From Chakrabartia godavariana (GTDB lineage: Bacteria > Pseudomonadota > Alphaproteobacteria > Sphingomonadales > Sphingomonadaceae): DNA of 64,000 nucleotides. This document shows positions 16,255 to 25,180 of this stretch, piece after piece; within the stretch, counting starts at the first letter, position 1; each line of letters begins with the position of its first letter. The stretch covers positions 124,001 to 188,000 of the forward strand of contig RKSN01000003.1 of NCBI GenBank assembly GCA_005518185.1, read 5' to 3'. The translations under genes were made by a program, and so were the position numbers. The notes beneath the pieces were generated by a model, which made no database searches, was not told where the DNA came from, and saw only the letters and a program-made list of their open reading frames with translations.

Positions 16255-17772
16255 GTGCGTTACGCTTATGCCATGACTGCGGCGATGCTGCTGGGCGGGA
16301 CTGCCGCCACCCTCGCGCTGCAATCGCCGGCCTCTTCCCAGGAAGCCCAGAACGAGCCGGGGACCATCGCGGCGGCCAATGCCCCGCGCGCCGGCGCGCC
16401 GATGAGCTTTGCCGATCTGGCCGCGCGGCTGCAGCCGGCGGTCGTCAACATTTCTACCACGCAAAAGGTGCAGGTGGCGAACAACAATCCGTTCGCCGGC
16501 ACGCCCTTTGGCGATCTCTTCGGCGGGGGTGACAATGGCGGCCGCCCGGTCACGCGTGAGGCGCAGTCGCTCGGCTCGGGCTTCGTGATCTCGTCGGACG
16601 GCTATATCGTCACGAACAATCACGTCGTCTCGCCCGGACAGCGCGGGGCTGCGGTCAGCTCGATCACGGTCACCTTCCCCGACCGGACCGAATATCCCGC
16701 CAAGCTCATCGGGCGTGACCCGACGTCGGACCTCGCCGTCCTGAAGATCGAGGGCAAGAACCTGCCCTTCGTCAAATTCGGCGACAGCGCCCGCACGCGC
16801 GTCGGCGACTGGGTTGTCGCCATCGGCAATCCCTATGGTCTGGGCGGCACCGTGACGGCGGGGATCGTCTCGGCGCTCCACCGCAACATCAATGGCGGCC
16901 CCTCGGACCGCTACATCCAGACCGACGCCTCGATCAACCAGGGCAATTCGGGCGGCCCGATGTTCGACATGAACGGCAACGTCATCGGCATCAACACCGC
17001 AATCTTCTCCCCCACCGGCGGCAATATCGGCATTGGCTTTGCCATCCCGGCCGAAGTTGCAGCGCCGGTCGTCAACACGCTCAAGGCCGGTGGCCGGGTG
17101 AAGCGCGGCTATCTCGGCGTCGGCATCCAGCCGCTCGACGATGGTGCCGCCGAAGCCCTGGGCCTGCCGAAGAACCGGGGCGAGTTGATCGCACGCGTCG
17201 AGCCCAATGAGGCCGCGGCCAAGGCCGGCCTGCGCGAAGGCGATGTCGTCGTGAAGGTCAACGGCACCGAGGTGACGCCCGACCAGACGCTGTCCTATCT
17301 GATCGCCAACAGCCCGGTGGGCGCCCGCGTGCCGATTGAAGTCATCCGTGGCGGCAAGCGCCAGACCTTCACCGCCGTGCTCGGTGAGCGCCCGTCGGAA
17401 GACCGGCTGGCCACGCTGGGTCAGGGCGATCCGGGTCTCGACCCTGAAGATGACCAGACCGCGCAGAATGCGACGCGCGAATCGCTCGGCCTTGCGGTCG
17501 AGGCGCTGACGCCAGACATTGCCCGGGCGCTGCGGCTGAACCCGGCACCCAAGGGCATCGTGGTCAGCGCCGTCGATCCGTCGAGCGACGCGGGTGGCAA
17601 GGGGCTGCAGCGCGGGGACATCATCCTGTCCGCCAACCAGCAGCCGACGCTGTCGCCAGCCGACCTGACGGCAGTCGCCACTGCTGCCAAGCGCGCGGGC
17701 CGCAACAATGTGCTGCTCTTCGTCCAGCGCGGCAACAACCCGCCCCGCTATGTCGCGGTAAAGTTCAAGTAA
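16255..17772 (+). CDS. degP: Do-family periplasmic serine endopeptidase
   Basis: From the GTG at 16255 (GGAGGA at 16241-16246) the product is 505 residues with an N-terminal signal (YAYAMTAAMLLGGTAATLA). The trypsin-like domain shows the triad His in TNNHVVSP (about 123), Asp in TSDLAVLKI (about 159) and Ser in QGNSGGPMFD (about 232). Two PDZ domains follow (GYLGVGIQPLDD onward and LGLAVEALTPDIARALRLN onward). It degrades or refolds damaged proteins in the periplasm. A strong terminator follows. An upstream ATG at 16201 would destroy the signal peptide and is rejected. Confidence 0.93.
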   Translation: MRYAYAMTAAMLLGGTAATLALQSPASSQEAQNEPGTIAAANAPRAGAPMSFADLAARLQPAVVNISTTQKVQVANNNPFAGTPFGDLFGGGDNGGRPVTREAQSLGSGFVISSDGYIVTNNHVVSPGQRGAAVSSITVTFPDRTEYPAKLIGRDPTSDLAVLKIEGKNLPFVKFGDSARTRVGDWVVAIGNPYGLGGTVTAGIVSALHRNINGGPSDRYIQTDASINQGNSGGPMFDMNGNVIGINTAIFSPTGGNIGIGFAIPAEVAAPVVNTLKAGGRVKRGYLGVGIQPLDDGAAEALGLPKNRGELIARVEPNEAAAKAGLREGDVVVKVNGTEVTPDQTLSYLIANSPVGARVPIEVIRGGKRQTFTAVLGERPSEDRLATLGQGDPGLDPEDDQTAQNATRESLGLAVEALTPDIARALRLNPAPKGIVVSAVDPSSDAGGKGLQRGDIILSANQQPTLSPADLTAVATAAKRAGRNNVLLFVQRGNNPPRYVAVKFK

Positions 17773-17795
17773 GCGACGGACATATTACGAATAAG

Positions 17796-17825
17796 GGCGG
17801 CGGGCGCGATCCTGCCGCCTTTTTT
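17796..17825 (+). terminator. Rho-independent terminator of degP
   Basis: GGCGGC (17796-17801) pairs with GCCGCC (17814-17819) and is followed by six T residues (17820-17825). It lies 24 bp after the degP stop. Confidence 0.8.
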
Positions 17826-17851
17826 CGTTCGGCCGTGCCCAACTCGCCTTG

Positions 17852-17960
17852 CGTCATGCTGAACTTGTTTCAGCATCGATGAACACCAACGTGGCCACGA
17901 ATGGGACCAAATCCGGGTGCATTGACGCCAATGGATCCTGAACCGAGTTCAGGAGGACGG
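17852..17960. repeat. Empty inverted pair of family C repeats
   Basis: The left arm GCGTCATGCTGAACTTGTTT (17851-17870 and on) and the right arm AATGGATCCTGAACCGAGTT with AGGAGGACG (17930-17959) are inverted relative to each other. About 45 bp without a gene lies between them. It is the same arrangement that holds the GIY-YIG gene at 12.3 kb, without cargo. It sits between the convergent degP and LD-carboxypeptidase genes. Confidence 0.7.
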
Positions 17961-17968
17961 GAGAGAGG

Positions 17969-18823
17969 TCACCCGAACGGCACAACCTTGTTGTCGACGT
18001 CGTGGCCGATATCGGCGCGGCCCAGCCAGGCGATGCCCGACGTCGCGCACCAGTGCCGGGCGACCTCTTCTTCATTCAGGACGAAGTCCGGATCATTGTC
18101 GGGCACATCGCTGCACCGACCGAGCTGCAACCCCGCGACCGCGCGGACGGCGGCATTTCCCGTCACGTGAAACAGGCTGCGGTCAATGCGGTACATATAT
18201 TCGCCGACCTCCTCCACCATCAGGATATGGTCGGTGAGATCGGGCTGGAGCGAGGTCCCAAGCAGCTGGCTGAGCACCGTCAGGTTAAAGGCCACACGCT
18301 TGGCAGGCGCCCCGGTCAGCGGCGGGGCGATGTTGACGCTGTTGCTGCCCGAAGGCGGCGGGTCGGAGGGGACCGCGCCCGTCATCAGCCAGTCCAGCCC
18401 GCGCAGAACAGCTGCAGCGCCGCCAGTCCGCTTCAGGTCGCTCGGCATAGGGCCATGCGCCACCTGCCCGATGCCGCGCGCATAGAGACCGGCGAGCAGG
18501 AAGCCGCCGTCGGAATAGCCCAGATATTTTTTGTCACCCGCCGCTGACCTCAGGCGGGCCAGCGCGGCTTCGGCCATGCGGTTGGCGCCATAGCCGCCAC
18601 GCGCAAACCAGATGGCGTCGATCGTGGGATCATTGGCCAGCTCCACGAACGCGTCGGCGCGCGCTGCATCCGGCCCGGCAAAATGGCCTTCGGACAGGAA
18701 GCATTGCGGATGGATGACCAGCTCCGGTGCGGCACCGCCCAAAGCCGACGCGATCACGCCCGGCAGCTGTTCCGCCACCGCTTCCTCCAGCCGACAGGAC
18801 GGCGCGACAATGCCGATGCGCAA
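17969..18823 (-). CDS. LD-carboxypeptidase (S66), murein tetrapeptide carboxypeptidase-like
   Basis: The 284-residue protein begins RIGIVAPSCRLEEAVAEQLP and shows the S66 serine peptidase motifs: WFARGGYGANRMAE, KKYLGYSDGGFLLA (nucleophile Ser, about residues 99-112), HILMVEEVGEYMYRIDR (Glu) and GRADIGHDVDNKVVPFG (His). These enzymes trim the terminal D-Ala from muropeptides in the cytosol during cell-wall recycling. The start appears to be the TTG at 18823, 9 bp after the upstream zinc-peptidase gene on the same strand, so the two are likely in one operon. Confidence 0.87.
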   Translation of the reverse strand: MRIGIVAPSCRLEEAVAEQLPGVIASALGGAAPELVIHPQCFLSEGHFAGPDAARADAFVELANDPTIDAIWFARGGYGANRMAEAALARLRSAAGDKKYLGYSDGGFLLAGLYARGIGQVAHGPMPSDLKRTGGAAAVLRGLDWLMTGAVPSDPPPSGSNSVNIAPPLTGAPAKRVAFNLTVLSQLLGTSLQPDLTDHILMVEEVGEYMYRIDRSLFHVTGNAAVRAVAGLQLGRCSDVPDNDPDFVLNEEEVARHWCATSGIAWLGRADIGHDVDNKVVPFG

Positions 18824-18832
18824 CGCCCTGTC

Positions 18833-19747
18833 CTACCGGTCGAGCTGGACGGTCTGGAACGTGTCGCACTTGTCCGGATCGCCGGTTTCAAGGCCGCGCT
18901 TCAGCCAGGCCATGCGCTGTTCCGCCGATCCATGGGTGAAGGCTTCGGGCACGACGCGGCCCTGCGCCGCCTTTTGCAGCACGTCATCGCCAATCTGGTG
19001 CGCGGCGCGCAGCCCTTCCTCGACATCGCCCGGATCCATCCGTTCCTTGTTCTTCGCCGCCCAGACGCCGGCATAGCAGTCCGCCTGCAGCTCCATCGCG
19101 ACCTGCAGCTTGTTGCCTTCGGCCTCGCTTGCGCGCGACTGATATTGGCGGACCTGATCGGCAATGCCGGTCAGATACTGGATGTGATGCCCCACCTCAT
19201 GCGCGATGACATAGGCCTGCGCGAAATCGCCCGCCGCGCCGAAGCGCTGCGACAGTTCGGCATAGAAATCGGTGTCGAGATAGATGCCCTGATCCGCCGG
19301 GCAGTAGAACGGCCCCATCGCCGATTGCGCGGCGCCACAGCCCGATGAGCCCTGCCGCGTGTAGAAGACGATCTTGGGCTCGGTGTACTTGCCGGGCGGG
19401 AAGGCCTTGGCCCAGGTGTCATTGGCAGAGGCCAGCACCTGACAGCTGAACTTGCTGGCGGCATTGGCCTCACAACCCTGCGCGCCCGTCTGGCCCGCAG
19501 GGGCCTGCTGCGTCTGTTCGGTCGGGACGATCTGTCCACCGCCGCCGATGACCTGCCACGGGTCTATGCCGAGCTTGGGCCCGATGAGAAACACCGCAAG
19601 GATCAGGAGGACCGTGCCGCACCCCATGCCACCCCGGCCGAGCGGGAGCATCCCGCCGCCACCTCTGGGGAAGCCGAACCCCCGTCCGCCCGACCCGCGT
19701 TGATCCTCAACGTCGACGCCAGAGGTGTCGATATCGTCCAGCCGCAT
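18833..19747 (-). CDS. Neutral zinc metallopeptidase (YpfJ-like, PF04228)
   Basis: The 304-residue protein has a Gly/Arg-rich N-terminus, a membrane helix (CGTVLLILAVFLIGPKLGI, about 43-61), then an outward domain with ANDTWAKAF, FYTRQGSSGCGAAQS, and the zinc motif AYVIAHEVGHHIQYLTG (HExGHH). MELQADCYAGVWA carries the third ligand. The ATG at 19747 puts the family-typical MRLDDIDTSGVDVEDQRG at the very start. Members are membrane-anchored predicted metalloproteases of unknown substrate. It is divergent from the 3-hydroxybutyrate dehydrogenase gene. Confidence 0.88.
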   Translation of the reverse strand: MRLDDIDTSGVDVEDQRGSGGRGFGFPRGGGGMLPLGRGGMGCGTVLLILAVFLIGPKLGIDPWQVIGGGGQIVPTEQTQQAPAGQTGAQGCEANAASKFSCQVLASANDTWAKAFPPGKYTEPKIVFYTRQGSSGCGAAQSAMGPFYCPADQGIYLDTDFYAELSQRFGAAGDFAQAYVIAHEVGHHIQYLTGIADQVRQYQSRASEAEGNKLQVAMELQADCYAGVWAAKNKERMDPGDVEEGLRAAHQIGDDVLQKAAQGRVVPEAFTHGSAEQRMAWLKRGLETGDPDKCDTFQTVQLDR

Positions 19748-19833
19748 GACTCGCTCCCATATTCGTCGCGAAAGACATTGCACCGCAGGCGCCGCTGTTG
19801 CAATCGCAGGCGGCTAACCAACGGGAGTTCCGC

Positions 19834-20619
19834 ATGATCCTCAAGGGCAAGACCGCGCTTATCACTGGCTCAACCTCGGGGATCGGCGCTGCCTGCGCGA
19901 CCGCGCTCGCTACCGAGGGCGCCTCGGTCATGATCAACGGCTTTGGCGACCCCGCCGCCATTGAGGCGCAGCGGCAGGAACTGGAAAAGCTGAGCGGCGC
20001 CAAGGCGCTCTGGTCCGGTGCCGACATGACCAAGCCCGACGAGATCGCCGCGATGGTGCAGTCCTGCCATGACCAGCTGGGCGGGCCGGACATCCTCATC
20101 AACAATGCAGGCGTCCAGCATGTCGCCCCCATTGACGAATTCCCGATCGAAAAATGGGACATGCTGATCGCGCTGCTGCTTTCCGCGCCGTTCCACGCGA
20201 TGCGCGCCGCGCTTCCCTTCATGAAGGAAAAGGGCTGGGGCCGGATCATCTCGACGGCATCGGCGCACTCGATGGTCGCGAGCCCGAACAAGTCGGCCTA
20301 TAATTCAGCCAAGCACGGGCTGATGGGCCTGACCAAGACCGCCGCGCTCGAAGTCGCGCGCAACGGCATCACCGTCAACTGCATCTCGCCCGGCTATGTC
20401 TGGACGCCACTCGTCGAAAATCAGATTCCCGACACGATGCGGACGCGGAACATGACGCGCGAACAGGTCATCAACGATGTCCTTCTGGGCGCAATCCCGC
20501 AAAAGCAGTTCGTCATGCCCGACCAGATCGGCGCCATGGCGCTGTTCCTGTGCCGTGATGAGGCAAGCGCGGTGACGGGCGCGAACATGGTCGTCGATGG
20601 CGGCTGGACCGCGCAATAG
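19834..20619 (+). CDS. 3-hydroxybutyrate dehydrogenase
   Basis: This 261-residue short-chain dehydrogenase has the NAD motif ALITGSTSGIGAACATALA (about 7-25), NNAGVQHVAPIDEFP, the catalytic STASAHSMVAS...SAYNSAKHGLMGLTK (Ser-Tyr-Lys) and NCISPGYVWTPLVENQI. The last stretch is characteristic of D-beta-hydroxybutyrate dehydrogenase (HbdH/BdhA), which oxidises 3-hydroxybutyrate to acetoacetate in ketone-body or PHB turnover. The ATG at 19834 is preceded by GGGAG. An in-frame TTG at 19798 would add 12 non-conserved residues. Confidence 0.88.
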   Translation: MILKGKTALITGSTSGIGAACATALATEGASVMINGFGDPAAIEAQRQELEKLSGAKALWSGADMTKPDEIAAMVQSCHDQLGGPDILINNAGVQHVAPIDEFPIEKWDMLIALLLSAPFHAMRAALPFMKEKGWGRIISTASAHSMVASPNKSAYNSAKHGLMGLTKTAALEVARNGITVNCISPGYVWTPLVENQIPDTMRTRNMTREQVINDVLLGAIPQKQFVMPDQIGAMALFLCRDEASAVTGANMVVDGGWTAQ

Positions 20620-20660
20620 TCAGCGCGCCCGGCGGCGCGGGGGCAGCACACACGACCGAC

Positions 20661-20690
20661 AGGGACCCTGAACAGGGTTCAGGATAACGC
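20661..20690. repeat. Solitary family C-like half element
   Basis: GACCCTGAACAGGGTTCAGG carries an inverted repeat (CCTGAACagGGTTCAGG) related to the right arm of family C. No partner arm is seen between hbdH and thrS. It could serve as a bidirectional transcript end between these convergent genes. Confidence 0.5.
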
Positions 20691-20709
20691 GCAACGGCGC
20701 GGTGCGCCC

Positions 20710-22704
20710 TTAAGCGCTCCGCAGATCCGGCGGCGTTGCTTCCGTCTTCAGCATCGCAATCGCTTCATCCAGCGTCATGATCCGCTGTCCGTCCGAACCC
20801 AGCGTGCGGATGGCAACCTTGCCCTCCTCGGCCTCGCGCATGCCGACCACCAGCAGATGCGGCACCTTGGCAAGGGAGTGTTCGCGCACCTTGTAGTTGA
20901 TCTTTTCGTTCCGCAAGTCGGTCTCGACACGGATGCCCGCGGCCGCGAGCTTTTCGGCAACCGCATTGGCATAGCCGTCCGCATCCGACACGATGGTCGC
21001 AACGACGGCCTGCACCGGCGCCAGCCAGGTCGGGAAGCGGCCCGCATATTCCTCGATCAGGATCCCGATGAAGCGTTCATAGGTCCCGAAAATCGCGCGG
21101 TGGAGCATGACAGGGCGATGCCGCTCGCCATCCTCACCCACATAGCTCGCATCAAGGCGTTCGGGGAGAACGCGGTCCGACTGAATGGTGCCGACCTGCC
21201 AGGTGCGGCCGATGGCGTCGGTCAGATGCCATTCGAGCTTGGGCGCATAGAAGGCCCCTTCGCCCGGCAGTTCTTCCCAGCCATATTCGGGCGTGGCGAG
21301 GCCCGCCTGCGCGACGGCATCGCGCAATTCCTGCTCCGCCTTGTCCCAATCCGCGTCGGACCCGAAGCGCTTTTCAGGGCGCAGCGCGAGTTTGACCGAA
21401 TATTTGAAGCCGAAATCCTTGTAGATACGGTCGGCGAGCGCGCAGAAGGCCTGCACTTCCTCCACAATCTGGTCTTCGCGGCAGAAGATGTGCGCGTCGT
21501 CCTGCGTGAACTGACGCACGCGCATGATGCCGTGAAGGGCGCCATGCGCCTCATTGCGGTGGCAGCAGCCGTTTTCGTAGAGACGCAGCGGCAGGTCACG
21601 ATAGCTCTTGATGCCCTGGCGAAACACGATCACGTGCGCGGGACAGTTCATCGGCTTCATCGCCATCCAGTCGGCATCGGCGGCCACGGTCGGCGCCCCG
21701 CCTTCGCCATCGGGGACGATGTCGGGGACCGCGAACATGTTTTCCGCATATTTGCCCCAATGGCCTGACTGTTCCCACTGGCGCACGTCCATCAGCTGCG
21801 GCGTCTTGATCTCCTGATAGCCTGCAGCCTGGATCGCCCGGCGCATGTAATCCTCAAGCGCACGGTAGATGACATAACCCTTGGGGTGCCAGAAGACCGA
21901 CCCCTGCGCTTCGGACTGCAGGTGAAACAGGTCGAGGTCTTGACCCAGACGACGGTGGTCGCGCTTCGCCGCTTCCTCAAGCCGCGTCAGATGCGCGTCC
22001 AGCTGCTTCTTGCTGAGCCAGCCGGTGCCATAGACGCGGGACAGCTGCGCATTGTTCTGGTCGCCGCGCCAATAGGCGCCCGACACGCGCGTCAGCTTGA
22101 ACGCCTGCGGATCGAGCTTGCCGGTGGAGGCCAGATGCGGGCCGCGGCACATGTCCATCCACGTGTCGCCCGACCAATAGACGGTCAGTTCCTCGCCCTC
22201 GGGAAGCTCGGCGGCCCATTCAGCCTTGAACGTCTCACCTTCGGCCTGCCAGCGCGCGATGAGATCGGCGCGGCTGAACACCTCGCGGCGAAGCGGTTTG
22301 TCGGCGGCGATAATCTCGCGCATCTTCGCTTCGATCGCGGGCAGGTCGTCCTCGGTGAAGGGCCGCTGCGGCGCGAAGTCGTAGTAAAAGCCATCATCGG
22401 TCGACGGACCAAAGGTGATCTGCGTGCCCGGGAACAGCGCCTGCACGGCTTCGGCCAGCACGTGCGCATAATCATGCCGGACCAGTTCCAGCGCGTCGGC
22501 CTCATCCTTGGTCGTGACCAGTGCGAGGTCGCTATCCCCGTCGAACGGCCGCGTGATGTCGCGCAGTTCCCCGTTCACGCGCGCGGCGATCGCCGCCTTG
22601 GCGAGGCCGGGGCCGATGGCGGCGGCAATATCCGCCGGCGTGGTCCCCCGCGCGACGTCTCGGGCGGAGCCATCGGGAAGGGTGACGCGGATCATCTCGC
22701 TCAT
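20710..22704 (-). CDS. thrS: Threonyl-tRNA synthetase
   Basis: The 664-residue enzyme charges tRNA-Thr. In order are the N-terminal TGS domain ([17 protein letters not shown]), the editing domain with [17 protein letters not shown] (HxxxH), class II core with [16 protein letters not shown] (zinc Cys), [20 protein letters not shown] (motif 2 region), and motif 3 in [18 protein letters not shown]. The anticodon-binding domain starts after LAPVQAVV. Length is normal for the family. The upstream region has operator-like palindromes that belong to the divergent gene pair. Confidence 0.97.
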   Translation of the reverse strand: MSEMIRVTLPDGSARDVARGTTPADIAAAIGPGLAKAAIAARVNGELRDITRPFDGDSDLALVTTKDEADALELVRHDYAHVLAEAVQALFPGTQITFGPSTDDGFYYDFAPQRPFTEDDLPAIEAKMREIIAADKPLRREVFSRADLIARWQAEGETFKAEWAAELPEGEELTVYWSGDTWMDMCRGPHLASTGKLDPQAFKLTRVSGAYWRGDQNNAQLSRVYGTGWLSKKQLDAHLTRLEEAAKRDHRRLGQDLDLFHLQSEAQGSVFWHPKGYVIYRALEDYMRRAIQAAGYQEIKTPQLMDVRQWEQSGHWGKYAENMFAVPDIVPDGEGGAPTVAADADWMAMKPMNCPAHVIVFRQGIKSYRDLPLRLYENGCCHRNEAHGALHGIMRVRQFTQDDAHIFCREDQIVEEVQAFCALADRIYKDFGFKYSVKLALRPEKRFGSDADWDKAEQELRDAVAQAGLATPEYGWEELPGEGAFYAPKLEWHLTDAIGRTWQVGTIQSDRVLPERLDASYVGEDGERHRPVMLHRAIFGTYERFIGILIEEYAGRFPTWLAPVQAVVATIVSDADGYANAVAEKLAAAGIRVETDLRNEKINYKVREHSLAKVPHLLVVGMREAEEGKVAIRTLGSDGQRIMTLDEAIAMLKTEATPPDLRSA

Positions 22705-22790
22705 CGGAAGAACATGCTTTCTCGAAAATGGTGCTGCGCCGCCCTTTGCCAGCCCGTGCGCGCGCCCGCAAGGGACAGGGGCGCATGGCG

Positions 22791-22810
22791 ATGTAAAGGG
22801 TGCTTGACAT
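22791..22810. promoter_or_regulatory. Operator-like palindrome 1 of the membrane protein/XRE pair
   Basis: ATGTAAAG-GGTG-CTTGACAT is a 20-bp imperfect palindrome with 8-bp arms (one mismatch). Its right arm contains TTGACA (22804-22809), a good -35 element for the downstream gene pair, so a bound repressor would block RNA polymerase. It is the mirror image of the site at 22822-22841. Confidence 0.6.
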
Positions 22811-22821
22811 TATTGCCGATC

Positions 22822-22841
22822 ATGTCAAGTTAGCTTTACAT
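22822..22841. promoter_or_regulatory. Operator-like palindrome 2 of the membrane protein/XRE pair
   Basis: ATGTCAAG-TTAG-CTTTACAT has the same arms as site 1 in mirrored order. The centres of the two sites are 31 bp apart, close to three helical turns, so two dimers would lie on the same face of DNA. It ends 23 bp before the start codon of the membrane protein gene. Confidence 0.6.
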
Positions 22842-22864
22842 TCAGTCCTGCTGAGGAGTTGATC

Positions 22865-23278
22865 ATGTCCCAGTCACCGGCCATTCGCCGCTATCTTCGC
22901 CGCCTGTCGGGTTTCATGGGCGTCTACATCGTCCTGATCTTCGCGGCGGGCTATATCTTCCGCCACATGCCGCCCGAAAAGCCGCTGGCCTACGCCATCG
23001 CGATCCTGCCCGCCCTGCCGATCCTCGGCGTGGTCTGGACGATCTATCGGCTGCTTGTCGAAGAGACCGACGAGTATATGCGCATGCTGTTTGTGAAGCA
23101 GTCGCTGTTCGCGACCGCCTTTTGCCTCTCCATCATGACCGTCTGGGAATTCCTCCAGAATTATGAGGTCGTCCCGGCGGGCAATGGCGGCTTCGGGGCA
23201 GCCTTTTTCTGGTTCGTAGGTCTGGGGCTCGGGGCGGCCTGGAACCGGATCACCGGCGCGGATGGGCCCTGCGCGTGA
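22865..23278 (+). CDS. Four-helix membrane protein partnered with an XRE regulator
   Basis: From the ATG at 22865 (GAGGAG at 22852-22857) the 137-residue product has four hydrophobic segments: MGVYIVLIFAAGYIF, AYAIAILPALPILGVVWTI, SLFATAFCLSIMTVWEFL and GAAFFWFVGLGLGAAWNRI. Between helices 2 and 3 lies the polar RLLVEETDEYMRMLFVKQS. Such proteins are commonly encoded directly before a small XRE regulator; their function is unknown. Stop and downstream start overlap (GTGA). Confidence 0.75.
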   Translation: MSQSPAIRRYLRRLSGFMGVYIVLIFAAGYIFRHMPPEKPLAYAIAILPALPILGVVWTIYRLLVEETDEYMRMLFVKQSLFATAFCLSIMTVWEFLQNYEVVPAGNGGFGAAFFWFVGLGLGAAWNRITGADGPCA

Positions 23279-23469
23279 AAAACCAGCTCAAGCCGCTTCG
23301 GGCCGCGCGCGGGTGGAGCCAGCAGGATCTGGCCGAGCGCCTGAACATCTCCCGCCAGTCGGTCAATGCGATCGAGACGGGCAAATATGATCCCTCGCTC
23401 CCCCTCGCCTTCCGGATCGCCGCACTGTTCGAGGCCAGGATCGAGGAGATATTCGAGGCGAGTGAGTAA
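23275..23469 (+). CDS. Small XRE-family helix-turn-helix regulator (YozG-like)
   Basis: The 64-residue protein is a bare helix-turn-helix: LKPLRAARGWSQQDLAERLN, then ISRQSVNAIETGKYDPSLPL and FRIAALFEARIEEIFEASE. This matches the short YozG/XRE type that consists only of the DNA-binding domain. The GTG start overlaps the stop of the membrane protein gene by four bases. It probably binds the paired palindromes at 22791-22841 and represses its own operon. Confidence 0.85.
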   Translation: MKNQLKPLRAARGWSQQDLAERLNISRQSVNAIETGKYDPSLPLAFRIAALFEARIEEIFEASE

Positions 23470-23490
23470 GCCCTGAGCCTGTGCCTCTCA

Positions 23491-23597
23491 TCCGTTTGGG
23501 CTGAGCTTGTCGACGCCCTGTCCTTCGCTTTGGTGAACAGCAAGAACGGCCGTAGACCTTCGGTCGCCTTCGGCTCGACAGGCTCAGGGCAAACGGT
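23491..23597. repeat. Inverted pair of family D repeats, no cargo
   Basis: CCGTTTGGGCTGAGCTTGTC (23492-23511) and the mirrored CTTCGGCTCGACAGGCTCAG with GGCAAACGG (about 23569-23597) flank about 57 bp without a gene. They belong to the family with the core CTGAGCTTGTCGAAG, also found at 34.6, 35.0 and 45.0 kb. It lies between the XRE gene and the end of nadB. Confidence 0.7.
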
Positions 23598-23602
23598 CGC
23601 TC

Positions 23603-25180
23603 TTACGGCACCAGCACCGTGTCCTGCGCCACCGCAAGTGTCCTGGGGTAGTCCAGTGTATAGTGCAGGCCACGGCTTTCCTTGCGCTGAAGCGCGGAGC
23701 GGATGATGAGGTCGGCGACTTCCACCAGATTGCGCAGCTCGATCAGGTCGGGCGTCACGCGGAAGTGGCTGTAATAATCCTCCACCTCCTGCCGCAGCAG
23801 GTCGATGCGGTGCTTGGCGCGTTCGAGCCGCTTGGTCGTGCGGACGATGCCGACGAAATTCCACATGAAGTGGCGGATCTCGCGCCAGCATTGCTGGATG
23901 ACGACTTCCTCATCGCTGTCGGTGACGCGGCTGGCATCCCAGGGGCGGACCTCGGGCGGGGGTGGCAGCCGGTCCCAATTGGCGTCGATATGCGCCGCGC
24001 AGGCATCCCCGAACACAAGGCATTCGAGCAGCGAGTTGGACGCGAGCCGGTTGGCGCCGTGGAGGCCCGACTGCGTCACCTCGCCTGCGGCATAGAGGCC
24101 CGGCGCATCGGTCCGTCCGTCAATGTCCACCACCACGCCGCCGCAGGTATAATGCTGCGCGGGGACGACCGGGATCGGCTCCTTCGTGATGTCGATGCCA
24201 AGGCCAAGGAGCTTGTCGTAGATGTTCGGGAAATGCCCCCGGACAAAATCCGGGTCCTTGTGGCTGATGTCGAGATGGACGAAATCGAGGCCGAGGCGCT
24301 TGATCTCATGGTCGATGGCGCGCGCCACAATGTCACGCGGCGCAAGTTCGGCACGCGCGTCAAAGCGCGGCATGAAGCGTTCGCCCGTGGTCGGGATCTT
24401 GAGCTGCCCGCCCTCGCCGCGCACGGCCTCTGTAATGAGGAAGTTCTTGACCTCCAGATTGTACAGGCAGGTCGGGTGGAACTGCATGAATTCCATGTTC
24501 GACACGCGACATCCGGCCCGCCAGGCCATCGCAATGCCGTCCCCCGTCGCGCCGCGCGGTGCTGTGGAATAGAGATAGGTGCGTCCGGCCCCGCCGCTTG
24601 CGAGGATCGTCGCGCGCGCCGTGAAGGTCTCGACCTTTCCGGTCTTGCGGTTGAGCGCATAGACGCCGTGGATGCGGCCGCTGGTCGAGAAGCGCTCCTG
24701 ATGGCGACCCATGATGAGGTCGATGGCGACCCGATCAGGCACGAGCGTGATGTTGGGGTGGTCGCGCGCCGCGGTTTCGAGCGCCTGCTGCACAGCCAGC
24801 CCGGTCGCATCATGGACATGGACGATGCGCCGGTGCGAATGCCCGCCTTCGCGCGTCAGATGCCAGTGCTTGTCATCCCCCAGATCGAACGGGACGCCAA
24901 GGTCGGCCAGTCGCTTGATGGCTTCGGGCGCATGCGCAACGACGTGCTCCACGACCTCTCGGTTGTTGAGCCCGGCGCCGGCCACCATCGTATCTTCGAC
25001 ATGGCTTTCGAACGTGTCGGTCGTCTCCAGAACCGCCGCAATCCCGCCCTGCGCCCAGCTGGTCGCGCCGTCCGAGATGGCGCCTTTCGCCAGCACGATG
25101 ACCTTTTTGTCCTGCGCGAGTTCAAGCGCGGCAGTCAGCCCGGCGGCACCGGAGCCGATGATGAGAACGTCACTGTTCAT
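23603..25180 (-). CDS. nadB: L-aspartate oxidase
   Basis: The 525-residue flavoenzyme converts aspartate to iminoaspartate, the first step of NAD synthesis. It starts MNSDVLIIGSGAAGLTAALE (FAD Rossmann motif), then SWAQGGIAAVL, REGGHSHRRIVHVHDATG, NMEFMQFHPTCLYN, and PAQHYTCGGVVVDIDG. ANRLASNSLLECLVFGDACA near residue 385 is the usual FAD-domain end. The frame stays open upstream with no family similarity, so the ATG at 25180 is used. The start overlaps the end of the P-loop kinase gene. No nadA or nadC is adjacent. Confidence 0.95.
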   Translation of the reverse strand: MNSDVLIIGSGAAGLTAALELAQDKKVIVLAKGAISDGATSWAQGGIAAVLETTDTFESHVEDTMVAGAGLNNREVVEHVVAHAPEAIKRLADLGVPFDLGDDKHWHLTREGGHSHRRIVHVHDATGLAVQQALETAARDHPNITLVPDRVAIDLIMGRHQERFSTSGRIHGVYALNRKTGKVETFTARATILASGGAGRTYLYSTAPRGATGDGIAMAWRAGCRVSNMEFMQFHPTCLYNLEVKNFLITEAVRGEGGQLKIPTTGERFMPRFDARAELAPRDIVARAIDHEIKRLGLDFVHLDISHKDPDFVRGHFPNIYDKLLGLGIDITKEPIPVVPAQHYTCGGVVVDIDGRTDAPGLYAAGEVTQSGLHGANRLASNSLLECLVFGDACAAHIDANWDRLPPPPEVRPWDASRVTDSDEEVVIQQCWREIRHFMWNFVGIVRTTKRLERAKHRIDLLRQEVEDYYSHFRVTPDLIELRNLVEVADLIIRSALQRKESRGLHYTLDYPRTLAVAQDTVLVP

